A DNA stretch of 64,000 nt from Colwellia maritima (GTDB lineage: Bacteria; Pseudomonadota; Gammaproteobacteria; Enterobacterales; Alteromonadaceae): NCBI RefSeq assembly GCF_022669015.1, contig NZ_JAKKSL010000007.1:186001-250000 (forward strand), written 5' to 3'. The notes under the pieces were generated by a model. That model ran no database searches. It was not told the origin of the DNA and was given only the letters and a program-made list of their open reading frames with translations. Within the stretch, counting starts at the first letter, position 1, and every line of letters starts with the position of its first letter. Below, one piece after another: positions 10,481-21,133 of the stretch. The translations under genes and the position numbers were made by a program.

Positions 10481-11263
10481 TTACTCCGAAAATGATTTAA
10501 TATTATTGGTACTGGGCAAGGTAAGTACCAATGAGGCATTACGATAAAAGTTTCTAGCTATATCAACAGCCGACCAAAGTGTTTGGGTATATATGTACTT
10601 TTCCGACTCTTGAAAATTAAACCCTGCTTCTTTAGCTGTTAGCTTTTCTAAAACGTTAAAGCGCTCCATTGCAGAGAAAAAACGAGATACGCGCTTACTA
10701 ATATCAGTTACTTTGGCATCAGTAAGTACATCAGCTATAGTTTTCTGCTCATCACCAGAAGATTCTTCATTCCTCATTCCTTCAATCCCTTCAATTACAC
10801 GTGTTGTGAAATCATCCTCCGAAATCCATGTGTCTTTGAAAGTACTAATTGCTTGGATCGGTCGATTTTCTTGAGTATATAGCGCATACAAAAGATGAAG
10901 ATAAAGATAAGATGTCCATACCACTGAAATGTATTTATTTTCATTACGTGCGCCATCTTTAACGGCATCCCACAATTCTTTAGTACGAAGATGAGTTGGA
11001 AGTATTTCAGTATCAGAGTGGCTAGGTATTAATACAAAAGCATTACCCTGATCACCTAAGTTATATGCTTGAGCATCTAATATTTCTAATTTAAGCTGTT
11101 GTGAATAAAGAAAAGATTGAAGATCTGATATTGAATCAATATTTCTCTCCAATAATGCTCCAATATATCTTTCATCACTTCCAATATTTTTGGCTTTGTA
11201 ACTTCTAGCAATCCGTTTTTTAAGTAGAAAACTATAAGTGTGTCCAATTTCTTCCAGTGTCAT
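10481..11263 (-). CDS. jetB: Wadjet JetB-like (MukE/kleisin-associated) subunit
   Basis: An intact 260-aa, mainly helical acidic protein between jetA and jetC. Size and position fit the JetB/MukE-like winged-helix partner that binds the JetA kleisin and the JetC heads. I see no diagnostic catalytic motif, as expected. Its ATG overlaps the jetA stop by 4 nt (ATGA type), and its own stop is 3 nt from the jetC start, so the four genes form one tight operon. Assigned mainly from operon order and size. Confidence 0.65.
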   Translation of the reverse strand: MTLEEIGHTYSFLLKKRIARSYKAKNIGSDERYIGALLERNIDSISDLQSFLYSQQLKLEILDAQAYNLGDQGNAFVLIPSHSDTEILPTHLRTKELWDAVKDGARNENKYISVVWTSYLYLHLLYALYTQENRPIQAISTFKDTWISEDDFTTRVIEGIEGMRNEESSGDEQKTIADVLTDAKVTDISKRVSRFFSAMERFNVLEKLTAKEAGFNFQESEKYIYTQTLWSAVDIARNFYRNASLVLTLPSTNNIKSFSE

Positions 11264-12620
11264 ATCATATTCCTTATAGATAGCATAACTTCAGATAGCA
11301 ATATCTTGCTGCCATTGACCAGTGTCAACGAGTGCTGACTGTCACTATTAACCCGAACGGTGATATCTTCAATTAGCTTCTGTTCATCGAAGCTTGTAGT
11401 AAATAGATCATAAATATCATCCATTTCTGACAAATTCTGCTCTTGATTAAAATGATTAATAAGCCAATGTAATTGTTTTGGCCCTGATTCCAGGTGTGTT
11501 AATAACTCTTTGCGATTCTGCTCAACCCAAGTGAATATCGGGTCGTTACCATCGTCAAAATCTACAGAGATAACTTTTGGTGTATCGTCTTTATTAGGAA
11601 GCACTAGTGCACCTGAAAAATCGATAACAGAATGGATATGAAGCGGTAGCTGCCACCGAAATGAGAGTTTGTCCAGTCCAATAATACTTCTTCACTAATT
11701 GTTGATTTAGCGAAATCATCAGCCTGACTGCTAAAATCAATAACTCCTAATCGATAATCGCGTGGTTTTTGCAGGATATTAATTAGTTGGCTAAAATTTC
11801 GACTAAGTGCTTCAATCGCTGCAATTAGTTCGTTTATATGCGCGAGCAAACGCCTGGTTGTAATGTCTGCCTCTGGGTTTGTGTTTCGTAAGTGATCTAT
11901 ATCTGCTCTAACTTCATCGCTTGATAGCATAAGTATGGCAGTTCTTGCTGCTTCTTGTGATAAGGAAAGCGTTTCTTGATAAACATGCCTACGATTCAAA
12001 TAGGATTCGGTAAGTTCATCATAGTCAGATGACTCGTACATTCGTGTTATTTCTTCGTTTAGTGAACGAAACATCACAATATTGCTTTCTACTAATGAAG
12101 GTATTCGATGAAATTCTCCCGTTTTTATTGCTCTAGCAATCTTTTCTACTTCTTTATCTTCAAACATCCAATCTTTGAAGTTACTCGTGACTCGATAAAG
12201 AAGCCTTGAGGCAGTTGTTAACCTAACCCTGTCAGAACGGATCTGATAATCTAACAGCTTGGTAAGTTTGCGTGTTGAATTCGTCTGGCCATTATCAATG
12301 TCATAAAAAAACTCACCATCTTGAGCTAAAAACTTAGCTGTTAATTTTAACTCATCAATATCAATTGAATTGTGATTAGCGTTTAACTGCTGACATATTA
12401 ACGCAAGGCTTATATATCCTGTATCCCCAGACACCGCTCTATCTGCCAAAGATTCCAGTAACTTTTGAGCAATGTAAATATACTTACCATTGAGTTGCTT
12501 AGTAGTAATTGGCTGAAGCACGCCAGAATGTTTCGTATAGCTAGTACTTTGCAATTGCACTATTCTTGACGTTGCCGCACAAATTGCAATGAATGGGTTG
12601 TCGGTATCAAAATTTAACAT
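11260..12620 (-). CDS. jetA: Wadjet JetA-like kleisin subunit (MukF-like), frameshifted
   Basis: First gene of the operon. The reading frame breaks near 11616-11620, a run of five A on the plus strand (T5 in the coding strand). Adding one T joins the 338-aa and 114-aa parts through SIFSGALVLPNK into a 453-aa protein. The N-terminal half looks like a winged-helix region and the middle is a long helical bundle (about residues 200-290), fitting a MukF/JetA-type kleisin. The ATG is 4 nt from the first of two palindromic repeats, so expression is likely controlled from the shared promoter region with the WYL regulator. Confidence 0.65.
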
Positions 12621-12624
12621 TATA

Positions 12625-12642
12625 CGTAGTATTTTACTATGG
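12625..12642. promoter_or_regulatory. Probable operator copy 1 for the WYL regulator
   Basis: CGTAGTATTTTACTATGG contains a perfect palindrome, TAGTA-TTT-TACTA. It lies just upstream of the jetA ATG in the region shared by two divergent genes and recurs 60 bp away with one change. This is what a BrxR/CapW-type dimeric repressor would recognise. Confidence 0.6.
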
Positions 12643-12684
12643 GTGTAAAAATTGTACGATCTTAAAACCTATCTGTAAAGACCC

Positions 12685-12702
12685 CGTAGCATTTTACTAT
12701 GG
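12685..12702. promoter_or_regulatory. Probable operator copy 2 for the WYL regulator
   Basis: CGTAGCATTTTACTATGG differs from copy 1 by one base (TAGCA-TTT-TACTA). It is followed by TATAATG-like sequence at 12710-12717 that could be the -10 of the regulator gene. Position between the divergent starts suggests it controls both directions. Confidence 0.55.
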
Positions 12703-12748
12703 ATAATGTTTATAATGTCGCGTAATCATTTAATTTGATATCTAAAAT

Positions 12749-13619
12749 ATGCCTGACAAAAAACAAATATACCTTTTACCAAACAAGATAGAGTTTAATG
12801 ATCTTATTAATGAATTAGATGAGCCTTTTATTCGAAAAGAAAGACTCCGTTTTATTGATGCACATTTGTTTTGGACAGGTAGATTACGTAGGGAAGATAT
12901 CTGCAAACAGTTTGATTTGCATGAAACAAACGCCAGTAAAGATATATCTATTTACATCAAATTGAGAGAGAACAATGTCCTGTATGATCGTAAAGAAAAA
13001 ATGTATAAGGCAACCCCTCTGTTTCAACCTGTAGGAAGAAAGCAATCACTCAATACGTTACTATCCTATAGCTCTCTCAATATGCAATGGAGTGGCAATG
13101 CTCCCGATTACCTATACACTCCTCCAGTGATAGATCGACAGCCTGACTTATCAACAATCCGTAATCTTGTGATTTGTGCTGAACAAAAACTTGGTATTCA
13201 AATTAAATATCACAGCATGAAAAATCCAGAAGGAAATACTAGAATTATTTTCCCACAATACTTGATTTTTGATGGTCTTCGTTGGCATACAAGGGCATTT
13301 TGCATGTTAAGAAAAGGTTACAGAGATTTTGTAGTCTCACGCATGGCGTTAAAGAAAAACCTAACGACCAACACTGATTTACCAAATGACGAACTTTGGG
13401 AAAATATCATTGAATTAAAGATACAGCCTCATAGAAAACTAACACCAAAGACAACAAAAATTAGTAAGTATGGATTTCAATATGAGCAATGGTCAGTTAA
13501 ACATAAAAATGCGACAACCGTTAGCTTATTACATTGTTAGAAATCTATATTTAGATTCAGATTTAGAGCCGCCAAGACAGTTAATTGAATGCCCTAATTG
13601 GCAAGATGTTTTGTTATGA
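12749..13619 (+). CDS. WYL-domain winged-helix transcription regulator (BrxR/CapW-like), frameshifted near its end
   Basis: A 289-aa protein after removing one A from AAAAA at 13504-13508; as read, it stops at 13540. The N-terminal winged helix is about residues 25-85 (RREDICKQFDLHETNASKDI). The WYL domain is about 130-200 (IKYHSM, FPQYLIFDGLRWHTRAFC, FVVSRM). The repaired C-terminus reads PLAYYIVRNLYLDSDL, as in the WCX region of BrxR/CapW proteins. These regulators repress many phage-defence loci and are thought to respond to nucleic-acid signals. It is divergent from jetA, with paired palindromes between them, so I infer it represses the Wadjet operon and itself. Confidence 0.8.
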
Positions 13620-13677
13620 CATAAAAATAACATTTGATTATAAATTTATATTATCAATAATGAAAAAGAAGAGTTTT

Positions 13678-15197
13678 ATGGCAAATAAAAAAGATGGATT
13701 TATGATAAATATTAATGAGTTAAAAGATCTAGACTCACATTTATCAGGTCAGCTCTCACTCAGTGAAATGCTCAATAAAGAAATAAAACAATTCATGTTC
13801 CCCACATTTAATGATTATATAAATCAACATGAATCAAATATGGATAAAATACTAGGACACAATGCAATATCATCAATCAATAATATTGAAGGTATAACAG
13901 GCTCAATAGCGTTAGAAATGGCTGACTTAACAAATAGTTTTGGTAAGGATTCTTTTCAAAATATAGCTGAAAGTACACTAGAAGAATATGAAAGATATTC
14001 AAACTTATTTTCAACGCACCCGACTAGTGAGTTAAATGATTACTTTAATAACTTAATCTCTAATACCTTAGGTAATGTATGTATTGATGAATTTTCATCA
14101 ATTAACGAGCAAATAAGACTGCTTAATAAAGACTCAGTCTTATCGTCTTTGGAAGCTGAATTAAATCTAACAGAACACCACCAACATTTATTTTCTAATT
14201 TATTTGAAACTCCAAGCTGTTAAATCAAGTTCAATCACTCAATAATAGCTTAAAACAAGCACAGTCAATGATTGAACCGTACCATGACTTACATGAGTCG
14301 GTATCTTCTATAATTATGAAAAATGTGGAAACTGAGGCAGAACAGTTATTAAAAAGTATAGAGGGAACATATAACCCAACGGCTTTTGAATTACTTGAGC
14401 AGCAAGCAGCAAGCATTGGAGAAATTTTTAATGATACCGTTATTGAAACTGCTAAAAAAGAAGGTGAAAAACTACAAAAGTTATTTGACAGTACTTTAAA
14501 TAGTTTCGGCTTAATGAAAGATGTTTCACTAAATACCTTAATTAATAGCTCCATTTTGGGTATTTCAGAAATTAAAAGCAGTCAATTACAAGAAGTACTA
14601 GATCTGGAAAGCATAGCCGGTGTTCATGGTTTAGAAGAAATGTTGAAACTTGCTACTTCTAACGCATTTGATATTGCCTCAAGCTACTTTGCAGAATATG
14701 CTGACAATTCACACACTAGCGAAGAAACTTTAAATGAATTTGAAGAGTTAATTAACAAGCCAAAGACTAATTTAACCTCTGAAAATTACATATTTTTCTA
14801 TATTTCAACTATCTTATCTCTTTTAATGTTTGTGTATTCTATACACTCTAGTAAGCAAAGTGATAAAGAGCGACAAGCTAGCATCAATGCACTTGAAACA
14901 ACGGTAATAAGTCAATTCATGATTCTTAATAGTAATACTGTTGAGATTAATAAAAAATTAAAGAAACAAACTATCGATAGCAAACCTACAGAGTACGTAG
15001 TAGAAAGAACTGTAAACCTCAGAACTAAAAATAGTACAAGCAAAGAGTCCATAATAATAACAAGCCTATATCCAAATCAAAAAGTTGAATTGTTAAAACG
15101 AGAAGGTAAATGGATTTATATTTGTTATTTTGATCATATCGAACAAGTACCAATAACTGGTCGGGTTTATAAAAAATATTTAAAGATGCTGAAGTAA
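13678..15197 (+). CDS. Unrecognised membrane-anchored helical protein with C-terminal SH3b domain (gene A of a two-gene unit)
   Basis: About 506 aa once one base is restored near 14215; as read, the frame stops at 14221 and resumes before 14268 with LLNQVQSLNNSLK. Residues 1 to about 365 are acidic, Asn/Ser/Glu/Leu-rich helices with coiled-coil character. A membrane segment follows (FFYISTILSLLMFVYSI), then a short charged helix and a bacterial SH3-like domain (VERTVNLRTK ... VELLKREGKWIYICYF ... VYKKYLK). Possible starts are 13660 or 13678. It ends 6 nt before the nuclease gene and follows the WYL regulator by about 60 nt. I do not recognise the family; a membrane sensor or effector for the nuclease is only a guess. 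Confidence 0.6.
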
Positions 15198-15203
15198 AAA
15201 ATA

Positions 15204-17282
15204 ATGCATGAACTTTTCGAAACGCTTAGCCGACCAAATCTAGACTGGTCTTTAGATTTCAATACAAAAAAAGACTTTCAAGAAGTAAAGTCGATAGAAC
15301 CCGAAATTCCTAGAGATATAAACACTGTTAATAGACTACAAGATTATCTACAGAATAGGATAAAAGATATCCTGACTGGTTCTAGTTGTACTGATAAACA
15401 ATATGAAGAAGTATCAAACCAAATTTCGTTACTCTATTTCTGTGACGGCAAACATTTTCATCTGTTTAAGTTTGTTGCCAAGCTACGAAGCTTTTTAAAT
15501 CATCTACCATCATATAGCACTGATTTAGTAAACTGGAAAAGTGCGCATAGGTTTATTCAGCTTTATTTATATACATGGAATTACCGTTTAAATTCTCTTG
15601 ATTTATACAAAGAAAATGAAACTATCGCAAAAGCAGTAAAAAAGCTTCGAAAAAAACATTTTAAAGTAACCATTCATGATGGAGAGGCACAATTAGATGA
15701 AAAAAGCTTTCAAAGGTTGCTTGACGGGATAGAATATAGAAAAGAGCAGTTAGGTTCACTATTAAACGATGCTGTACTCAACATAGCTGATACGACTTTT
15801 AATAATAGGACTGGTCGTTATTATCTACGAAAGGAAATCAATATTGGTGAGGTTGAACCACAAACACCGTTAGGCTACTTATATAATTTATCACTCACCA
15901 ATTTAAAAAATGTCAAGCGTAGCAATAAATCTAAAGCACAGCTTAAAGAAATTATAGAACTATCTAGAGACTTAATGACAATAGGTAGATTCCAAAGGCT
16001 CAATTATTTTGAAAGTATATTTTCTTCAGAAAATAATATTTTAACTTACTTAAGAAAAAACCTTATATATGATCAAGCTTTTACAATCCCTCAAATAAGC
16101 AACAAAAATGCTAATAAGATAATATATGGGTTATTCAACAACAAAATAATCAAAAATCTGGAAGTTGACTTATCAATTTATTTGGATATTTATAATGAAT
16201 TTTATAGCCGTAATGCCATGTCTAAATTATTATTTACGCCGAATGAAATTTATCTATCTTTACTTCCCCAATATACTAAAAAGTCAGTTGAAGCAGCCGT
16301 TAATACCCTAACTTTCGATGAAAAAACTATTAACAGAGACTACATAGACCCTTTTAAAACTCAAAGTATTAACTATTTTAATAAACCTTTCATTAAATCT
16401 TTTGAAAACTATTTTTATCTCAACCCAAACTTCCATGTTACTGGTTTTATAACGACCATATATGAAAAACTAATAAATACTCTTAAAAAGCAAAAACGCA
16501 AACCTAAAGAAATAGCTCAGATATATGGAGATTTATCCGAGTTATTTGTTGCAAACCTGTTTAAACAAAGAAATATAGAATACAGGCAAGGGCTAGAATA
16601 TAAACTGCAAAAGGGAGAGTTATCAGAGATTAATCATCAAGCTACAGGAGGAGAATGCGACTTCATTATAGAAACACCTGATAAAATAATATTAATTGAG
16701 CAAAAGACACAAACACTTACGTCTAAATCAAGAGAAGGAGATGTTGTAACAGGCCTTTTAAACCTAGCTCGCTCTCTGCTTAGTTCATTAGAGCAAGCAG
16801 GTCGACATGAATATATTCTCAGAACCAAAGGTTTTCTTAAATTTACCGACGGTAGCATCCTTGAATTAAAAGGTAGAAAAATTGAAAAAGTAGCTTTAAC
16901 ACTATTTGATTTTCTTAGCTTATCAGACGTTAGTAGTATTCGAGGAATTTTGATGTTTTTGATGAATAAAGAAATATCGTATTCAGGTGATAGTAGAGGT
17001 GTTACAGCCTCAGTAAAAGAAATTAACTCAACAATGGAGAAAATTAGAAACCAATATCGAAGTCAAGTATTTAGAAATGAATATCTAATGGATAATAACT
17101 TCCTTGTAACTCAGGATAACTTATTTCTAAGTGCTAATCAGCTGATTACTTTATTAGATGCATGTAAAAATAACCAAGATTTCTCCAATTTATTGGGGAG
17201 AACTAAATGCATAGCCAATAATACCCAAGATTGGTTTGTGATTTTTGACAAGTTAATCATGCGCTTCCATGAACAAAGCTAA
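15204..17282 (+). CDS. Large protein with C-terminal PD-(D/E)XK nuclease fold (gene B of a two-gene unit)
   Basis: An intact 692-aa protein. The first about 430 residues are helical and unlike any family I recognise. The C-terminal part has a PD-(D/E)XK arrangement: helix glutamate in YGDLSELFVANLF (about residue 440), aspartate in GGECDFII (about 486) and E-x-K in LIEQKTQT (about 499), followed by a long helical tail. The family includes restriction and anti-phage nucleases. It is tightly coupled to the SH3/membrane gene and lies in transposon cargo next to Wadjet, so a defence role is likely but inferred. Confidence 0.65.
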   Translation: MHELFETLSRPNLDWSLDFNTKKDFQEVKSIEPEIPRDINTVNRLQDYLQNRIKDILTGSSCTDKQYEEVSNQISLLYFCDGKHFHLFKFVAKLRSFLNHLPSYSTDLVNWKSAHRFIQLYLYTWNYRLNSLDLYKENETIAKAVKKLRKKHFKVTIHDGEAQLDEKSFQRLLDGIEYRKEQLGSLLNDAVLNIADTTFNNRTGRYYLRKEINIGEVEPQTPLGYLYNLSLTNLKNVKRSNKSKAQLKEIIELSRDLMTIGRFQRLNYFESIFSSENNILTYLRKNLIYDQAFTIPQISNKNANKIIYGLFNNKIIKNLEVDLSIYLDIYNEFYSRNAMSKLLFTPNEIYLSLLPQYTKKSVEAAVNTLTFDEKTINRDYIDPFKTQSINYFNKPFIKSFENYFYLNPNFHVTGFITTIYEKLINTLKKQKRKPKEIAQIYGDLSELFVANLFKQRNIEYRQGLEYKLQKGELSEINHQATGGECDFIIETPDKIILIEQKTQTLTSKSREGDVVTGLLNLARSLLSSLEQAGRHEYILRTKGFLKFTDGSILELKGRKIEKVALTLFDFLSLSDVSSIRGILMFLMNKEISYSGDSRGVTASVKEINSTMEKIRNQYRSQVFRNEYLMDNNFLVTQDNLFLSANQLITLLDACKNNQDFSNLLGRTKCIANNTQDWFVIFDKLIMRFHEQS

Positions 17283-17385
17283 ATATATGTTCATTAAAAT
17301 TCTATTGCTCAGTCATCTTTAAAGCTAACATTAATAAAGCAGCCACAGAGAGCACAACAACGGTTTTTATAAAAAAAACATGGAT

Positions 17386-18352
17386 TTAGGTGTCCACCAC
17401 CTTGAAATCATTTATTAACACCGGTTCTGATGAATCCCTATACAAATAATTACTTTTAACAACTTTTTTATTTATAGATTCCTCTAACTTTCTTGGCGTG
17501 TTACCAATTAACCACCAAGCAAGTTTTAAAATATAATGACGTTCATTAACGTCATATTGTTCAAAATATCGATTATCAGTAATGATACGATATAACAGAT
17601 TCGATTTGTCACATATATAGCGTTGAATATCAGGATTAAAGCGCTTAGATGAGATAATTTTGCATAACTGATGCAACAAAATTAATCGGTCGTAATTTAC
17701 AGGCCCTGAATTAACAAAACCTCTTTGAATAGCTCCTAGCACTCTATTCCATAGACTAAAAATAGCTTTAGGTTCAAGCTCAAGTAACTCTGCTGATGGT
17801 TCGCTTAATTTATTACCACATTGCCAAGCATTCATCGAGTGCAGCTACATCAATAATGTTAACTTTACCAAGTTCAATTCGATGAAAATTGACGCTTGCC
17901 CCACACTCGCAACGATCTTTCATCATTACCTTATGAATGGGGCAAAAAGTAAATAAGGAAAGACGCCAAGCAATGCGAAAATGCGGTTCTTTATCTTCAG
18001 ATAAACATATCGGACAATACTGCATACCATAAGCCGTATGCTTTCTATGATGCAGCACTAAGGGATTGATCCATCTTAATATTCCCGATGGTTTTATTTT
18101 TGGAAATAGACGATTTACATATAGGTTCAGGGTTGTTTTAGCAGCTAACTTTAGTGATATACCTGAACGCTTAGCCATAGTTTGCAAAACAAAGTTTGGC
18201 GCTAATTTATCAATATCTCTATTCCAAATCTGATTGTGTTTACCAAACGATAAATCGGAAAATGTTTGAACTTTTAAACCATTATGATGAGCTGTTCTTA
18301 CTATCCATGAAGATAAGCACTCTCCTGAATATGGGTGAGGATGAGTGGCCAT
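17386..18352 (-). CDS. tniQ: TniQ-family target-site selection protein, frameshifted
   Basis: About 321 aa after a one-base correction near 17820-17835; as read, the parts end ...ECLAMW and restart NAWQCGNK. The N-terminus (PHPYSGECLSSWIVRTAHHNG) is the classic TniQ opening. Zinc-binding cysteine/histidine pairs follow (YCPICL, then FCPIHKVMMKDRCECG, about residues 112-150). TniQ/TnsD proteins link the AAA+ TnsC/TniB to a target. At this length it is closer to TniQ of Tn5053-like elements than to full TnsD. Last gene of the transposition operon, converging on the nuclease gene. Confidence 0.85.
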
Positions 18353-18370
18353 AACTCACCTGATAACATT

Positions 18371-19266
18371 TTACATTGCTCGGTCTAGTTGTCGCTTCCG
18401 CTGCGAAGGAGTGATCCAATCAATTTTATCTAATACAGATGGTGTAATGACCTCAATGTTATTTTTAACGGCGTATACAGCCGCATCGTTTAGCAATCGC
18501 GATAATTCGCCAATATAGCCCTCACTCATTGAAAAAAGGCGCATGGCTAAGCTTTTAGCGTGTAAATTAGAGGGGTGCTTTAACGGTAACATACGCTCAA
18601 AGCTAACCAGTAACCTTAAAAAGTCCTGATTAAATTCCCAACGAGGCAGTAAAACAGGTTCAAACCGATTAGACAGTTGTGGATCAGATTGCAAAGCACG
18701 AAACGCATCTTTAGTTCCAACACCTACAATTGAAATTTGTAATTCGTTTCCTAAGTATTTAAGCACATTAAGAAAAGCACGTTGTCGATTTAGATTTCGG
18801 CTAAAATGTGGTGAATTTCATCAATAACTAATATTTTAGTCCCTATATATCTCAATAACTTTATTACCTGAAATTGCTTTTTATCAACCCGTTCACTTGG
18901 TCTATAGGGTGCGAATAATAGTTCTAGAATAGCATTATAAAAACGTCCCTCATCTGGCACTGGTGGTGCTTGAACAAGTAAAACAGGAGCAATAATGCCA
19001 TCACCATCAGGATTATCTTCTGCGGGATATTGTTTTAAGAATCGCTTTGTTAACATCGTTTTACCGTTGTTGGTATCCCCAACGATTAACATATTTGGCA
19101 TACGTTCTGTACGAGGGTAAGACAGTAAATCATCTAATTTAGTTAAAACAGTTTTAGCTTTTGGGTAACCAATCCAACGATCAGAACGAATTTTCTCAAT
19201 TCTATCCTTATCATTAAGTAATAATTGTTCAATAGCTTGTTCATTTAAATGTTTATAGCTACTCAT
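18371..19266 (-). CDS. tniB: TniB/TnsC-type AAA+ ATPase transposition regulator, frameshifted
   Basis: A 298-aa protein if one G is added in LAG at about 18795; as read, it stops at 18790. Walker A is GDTNNGKTML (about residues 63-72). Walker B is KILVIDEIHHILA (about 145-157). Sensor/arginine-finger-like IVGVGTKDAFRAL ... LSNRFEPVLLPRW follows, all typical of TniB. It forms filaments that connect the transposase with the TniQ/TnsE selectors. Its ATG (19264-19266) overlaps the tnsB stop by ATGA coupling. Confidence 0.85.
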
Positions 19267-21128
19267 GACCAATCATCCATTTCTTCAAACGGTTCAATAT
19301 CAAATTCGGCAATATCATCATCAAGTTGAACTTCATTGATTGTAGAGGGAGCCGGTATTGGTTTTTCCACTTTTCCATGTACCTTTCTTCGTTGCACTGA
19401 GCGACGAGCAGCCTTAGTCTTATGCACTGATTCCTGCTCAATTTCCCTCATTTTTTCGTAAGCTTCAAAAATCACATGCTCATTTAATGTTTTTTTACCC
19501 TCGGCTTCTGCTCTAGCAATCGCTTCTCTTAGTTCCCATATACTAATTGGGTGTGAGGTGTCTCTATATGGGATAGCAAAGTGAGTATGTAATTCAGGAT
19601 CATAAAACCATATTTGGCTTATATCACGTGGGTCTCTTCTGAAAATAAATTTACGTTTCTTTCTTGAGTCACTTTGATCTGGTGCATTAATCCATGGACG
19701 TAATACATCGTGATAATAATGAACCTTATCAATGACAACACCATAGTCTTGTATTGAACGAAGCTCATACGGCATAAAATCAAATTTTAAGCGTTCCTCA
19801 TCTTTAATTTTTGCAGGTAAGCCACAGCCTGGGTTGTGCTCATCACCTAAAATACCTTGCTTATATTTGGCTAGTGGTGTCATACCGATCATTGAATGGA
19901 TTTTTTGGTGATATACATTAACAACATAATTAGCTAGCCAATGTTCGAATTCAGTTAACGTCAGAGAGGCTTTTGACTCTGAATCATAATCACCTTTTTC
20001 TGTAATATTGGCAAAAGTTGAACCTGGCAGTGCGTGTATTTCTTTTGAAAAAGTACCGAGCACACGTTCTACGTGAGCACCAAAATTTGGTCTAGCAACA
20101 GGTCTCCACTCAATATCGATATTGTACTGCTCACATGCTTTTTGAAGCATATTGCCTCGAAATTCTTTAGCATTGTCCACATGAACTTTAGCCGGTAGCC
20201 CCCAAAGCGGCCATTCACCATTAATATCGTACTTAGCCAACCACCTCTCTTTAGGTAAAATTGAATGAATTAGACATAAGCCTGTAGTCATTGCACTAGG
20301 AGGATCGAAAGAAACGTAAAAACCAGTAACCATTCGACTATAAACATCAAAAGCTAAAGTGATCCAAGGTCTACCAATCGCTTTACGGTAATGGTCATCA
20401 ACTAAAATAATATCTAGCTTAGTATGGTCGATTTGAACTGCTGCTAATGGCCAATCTGCCCCTGGAAATTTACCTTTAATTGGTCGGTAGGTATTGTCAG
20501 AAACTTTACGCCCTTGTCTACGGGAAGCAAATAACTCTGGCGATAACGCCTTTATTCTATTCCTAATGGTATTATCGTGAGGTGGTGTTAAGTTTTGCTT
20601 TCTGCATAACTTTTTAACTTCATCAATCACCATTCGTTGTAATTTTTTTTGCTTAGTTAGATATTCAGTTGCGATCGCTTGTTTAATTAATTCTTCAATT
20701 TCATCATCAAACTTAGTAGAGCCACGATCTCGCCTAACCTTTGGTAACAAAGATGATAATAAGCCAGATGATTCGTATAACTTTAACCATCCATATAATG
20801 TATTAGTATGCATATTATTTTCAGCTGCGACTTTTGCAACATCAGCTCGACTACGCTTATCTAAATTCAATAGCGGTTTTATGGCTTGTAAACGTGATTT
20901 AGCAATAGCCCATGATTCATCGGTTATATTTAATAGTTCTTCAGAAGGAGCCAATATTTCAGTTTTATCGAGTTCAATATCTGCAATCGATACATTGTGT
21001 GAATCACCAGTGACTTCATCCACTATTACAACTTGAGACAAATCAAGAAGCTCAGCAACTCGATAATTCGTTCCTTTATATGAAATTTTTTTACCTGGTT
21101 CTATTTTAACTAACGTTGCAGATTCCAT
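19263..21128 (-). CDS. tnsB: TniA/TnsB-type DDE transposase
   Basis: An intact 621-aa protein. N-terminal helix-turn-helix domains bind the transposon ends (about residues 75-215). The RNase-H-like catalytic core has the first Asp in VQIDHTKLD (about 232), the second Asp in VHVDNAKEF (about 314) and the Glu in GAHVERVLG (about 350). A Mu-transposase-like beta barrel follows, with an acidic C-terminal tail that probably contacts the AAA+ regulator. It joins the 3' ends of the element to target DNA, making the 5-bp duplication seen here. It is 5 nt from tnsA. Confidence 0.92.
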   Translation of the reverse strand: MESATLVKIEPGKKISYKGTNYRVAELLDLSQVVIVDEVTGDSHNVSIADIELDKTEILAPSEELLNITDESWAIAKSRLQAIKPLLNLDKRSRADVAKVAAENNMHTNTLYGWLKLYESSGLLSSLLPKVRRDRGSTKFDDEIEELIKQAIATEYLTKQKKLQRMVIDEVKKLCRKQNLTPPHDNTIRNRIKALSPELFASRRQGRKVSDNTYRPIKGKFPGADWPLAAVQIDHTKLDIILVDDHYRKAIGRPWITLAFDVYSRMVTGFYVSFDPPSAMTTGLCLIHSILPKERWLAKYDINGEWPLWGLPAKVHVDNAKEFRGNMLQKACEQYNIDIEWRPVARPNFGAHVERVLGTFSKEIHALPGSTFANITEKGDYDSESKASLTLTEFEHWLANYVVNVYHQKIHSMIGMTPLAKYKQGILGDEHNPGCGLPAKIKDEERLKFDFMPYELRSIQDYGVVIDKVHYYHDVLRPWINAPDQSDSRKKRKFIFRRDPRDISQIWFYDPELHTHFAIPYRDTSHPISIWELREAIARAEAEGKKTLNEHVIFEAYEKMREIEQESVHKTKAARRSVQRRKVHGKVEKPIPAPSTINEVQLDDDIAEFDIEPFEEMDDWS

Positions 21129-21133
21129 ATAAA

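Noticed and set aside
4201-12620. Chromosomal MukBEF or MksBEF instead of Wadjet
   Set aside because: The presence of a JetD-like Toprim gene, the JetA-B-C-D order and the location in transposon cargo favour Wadjet.
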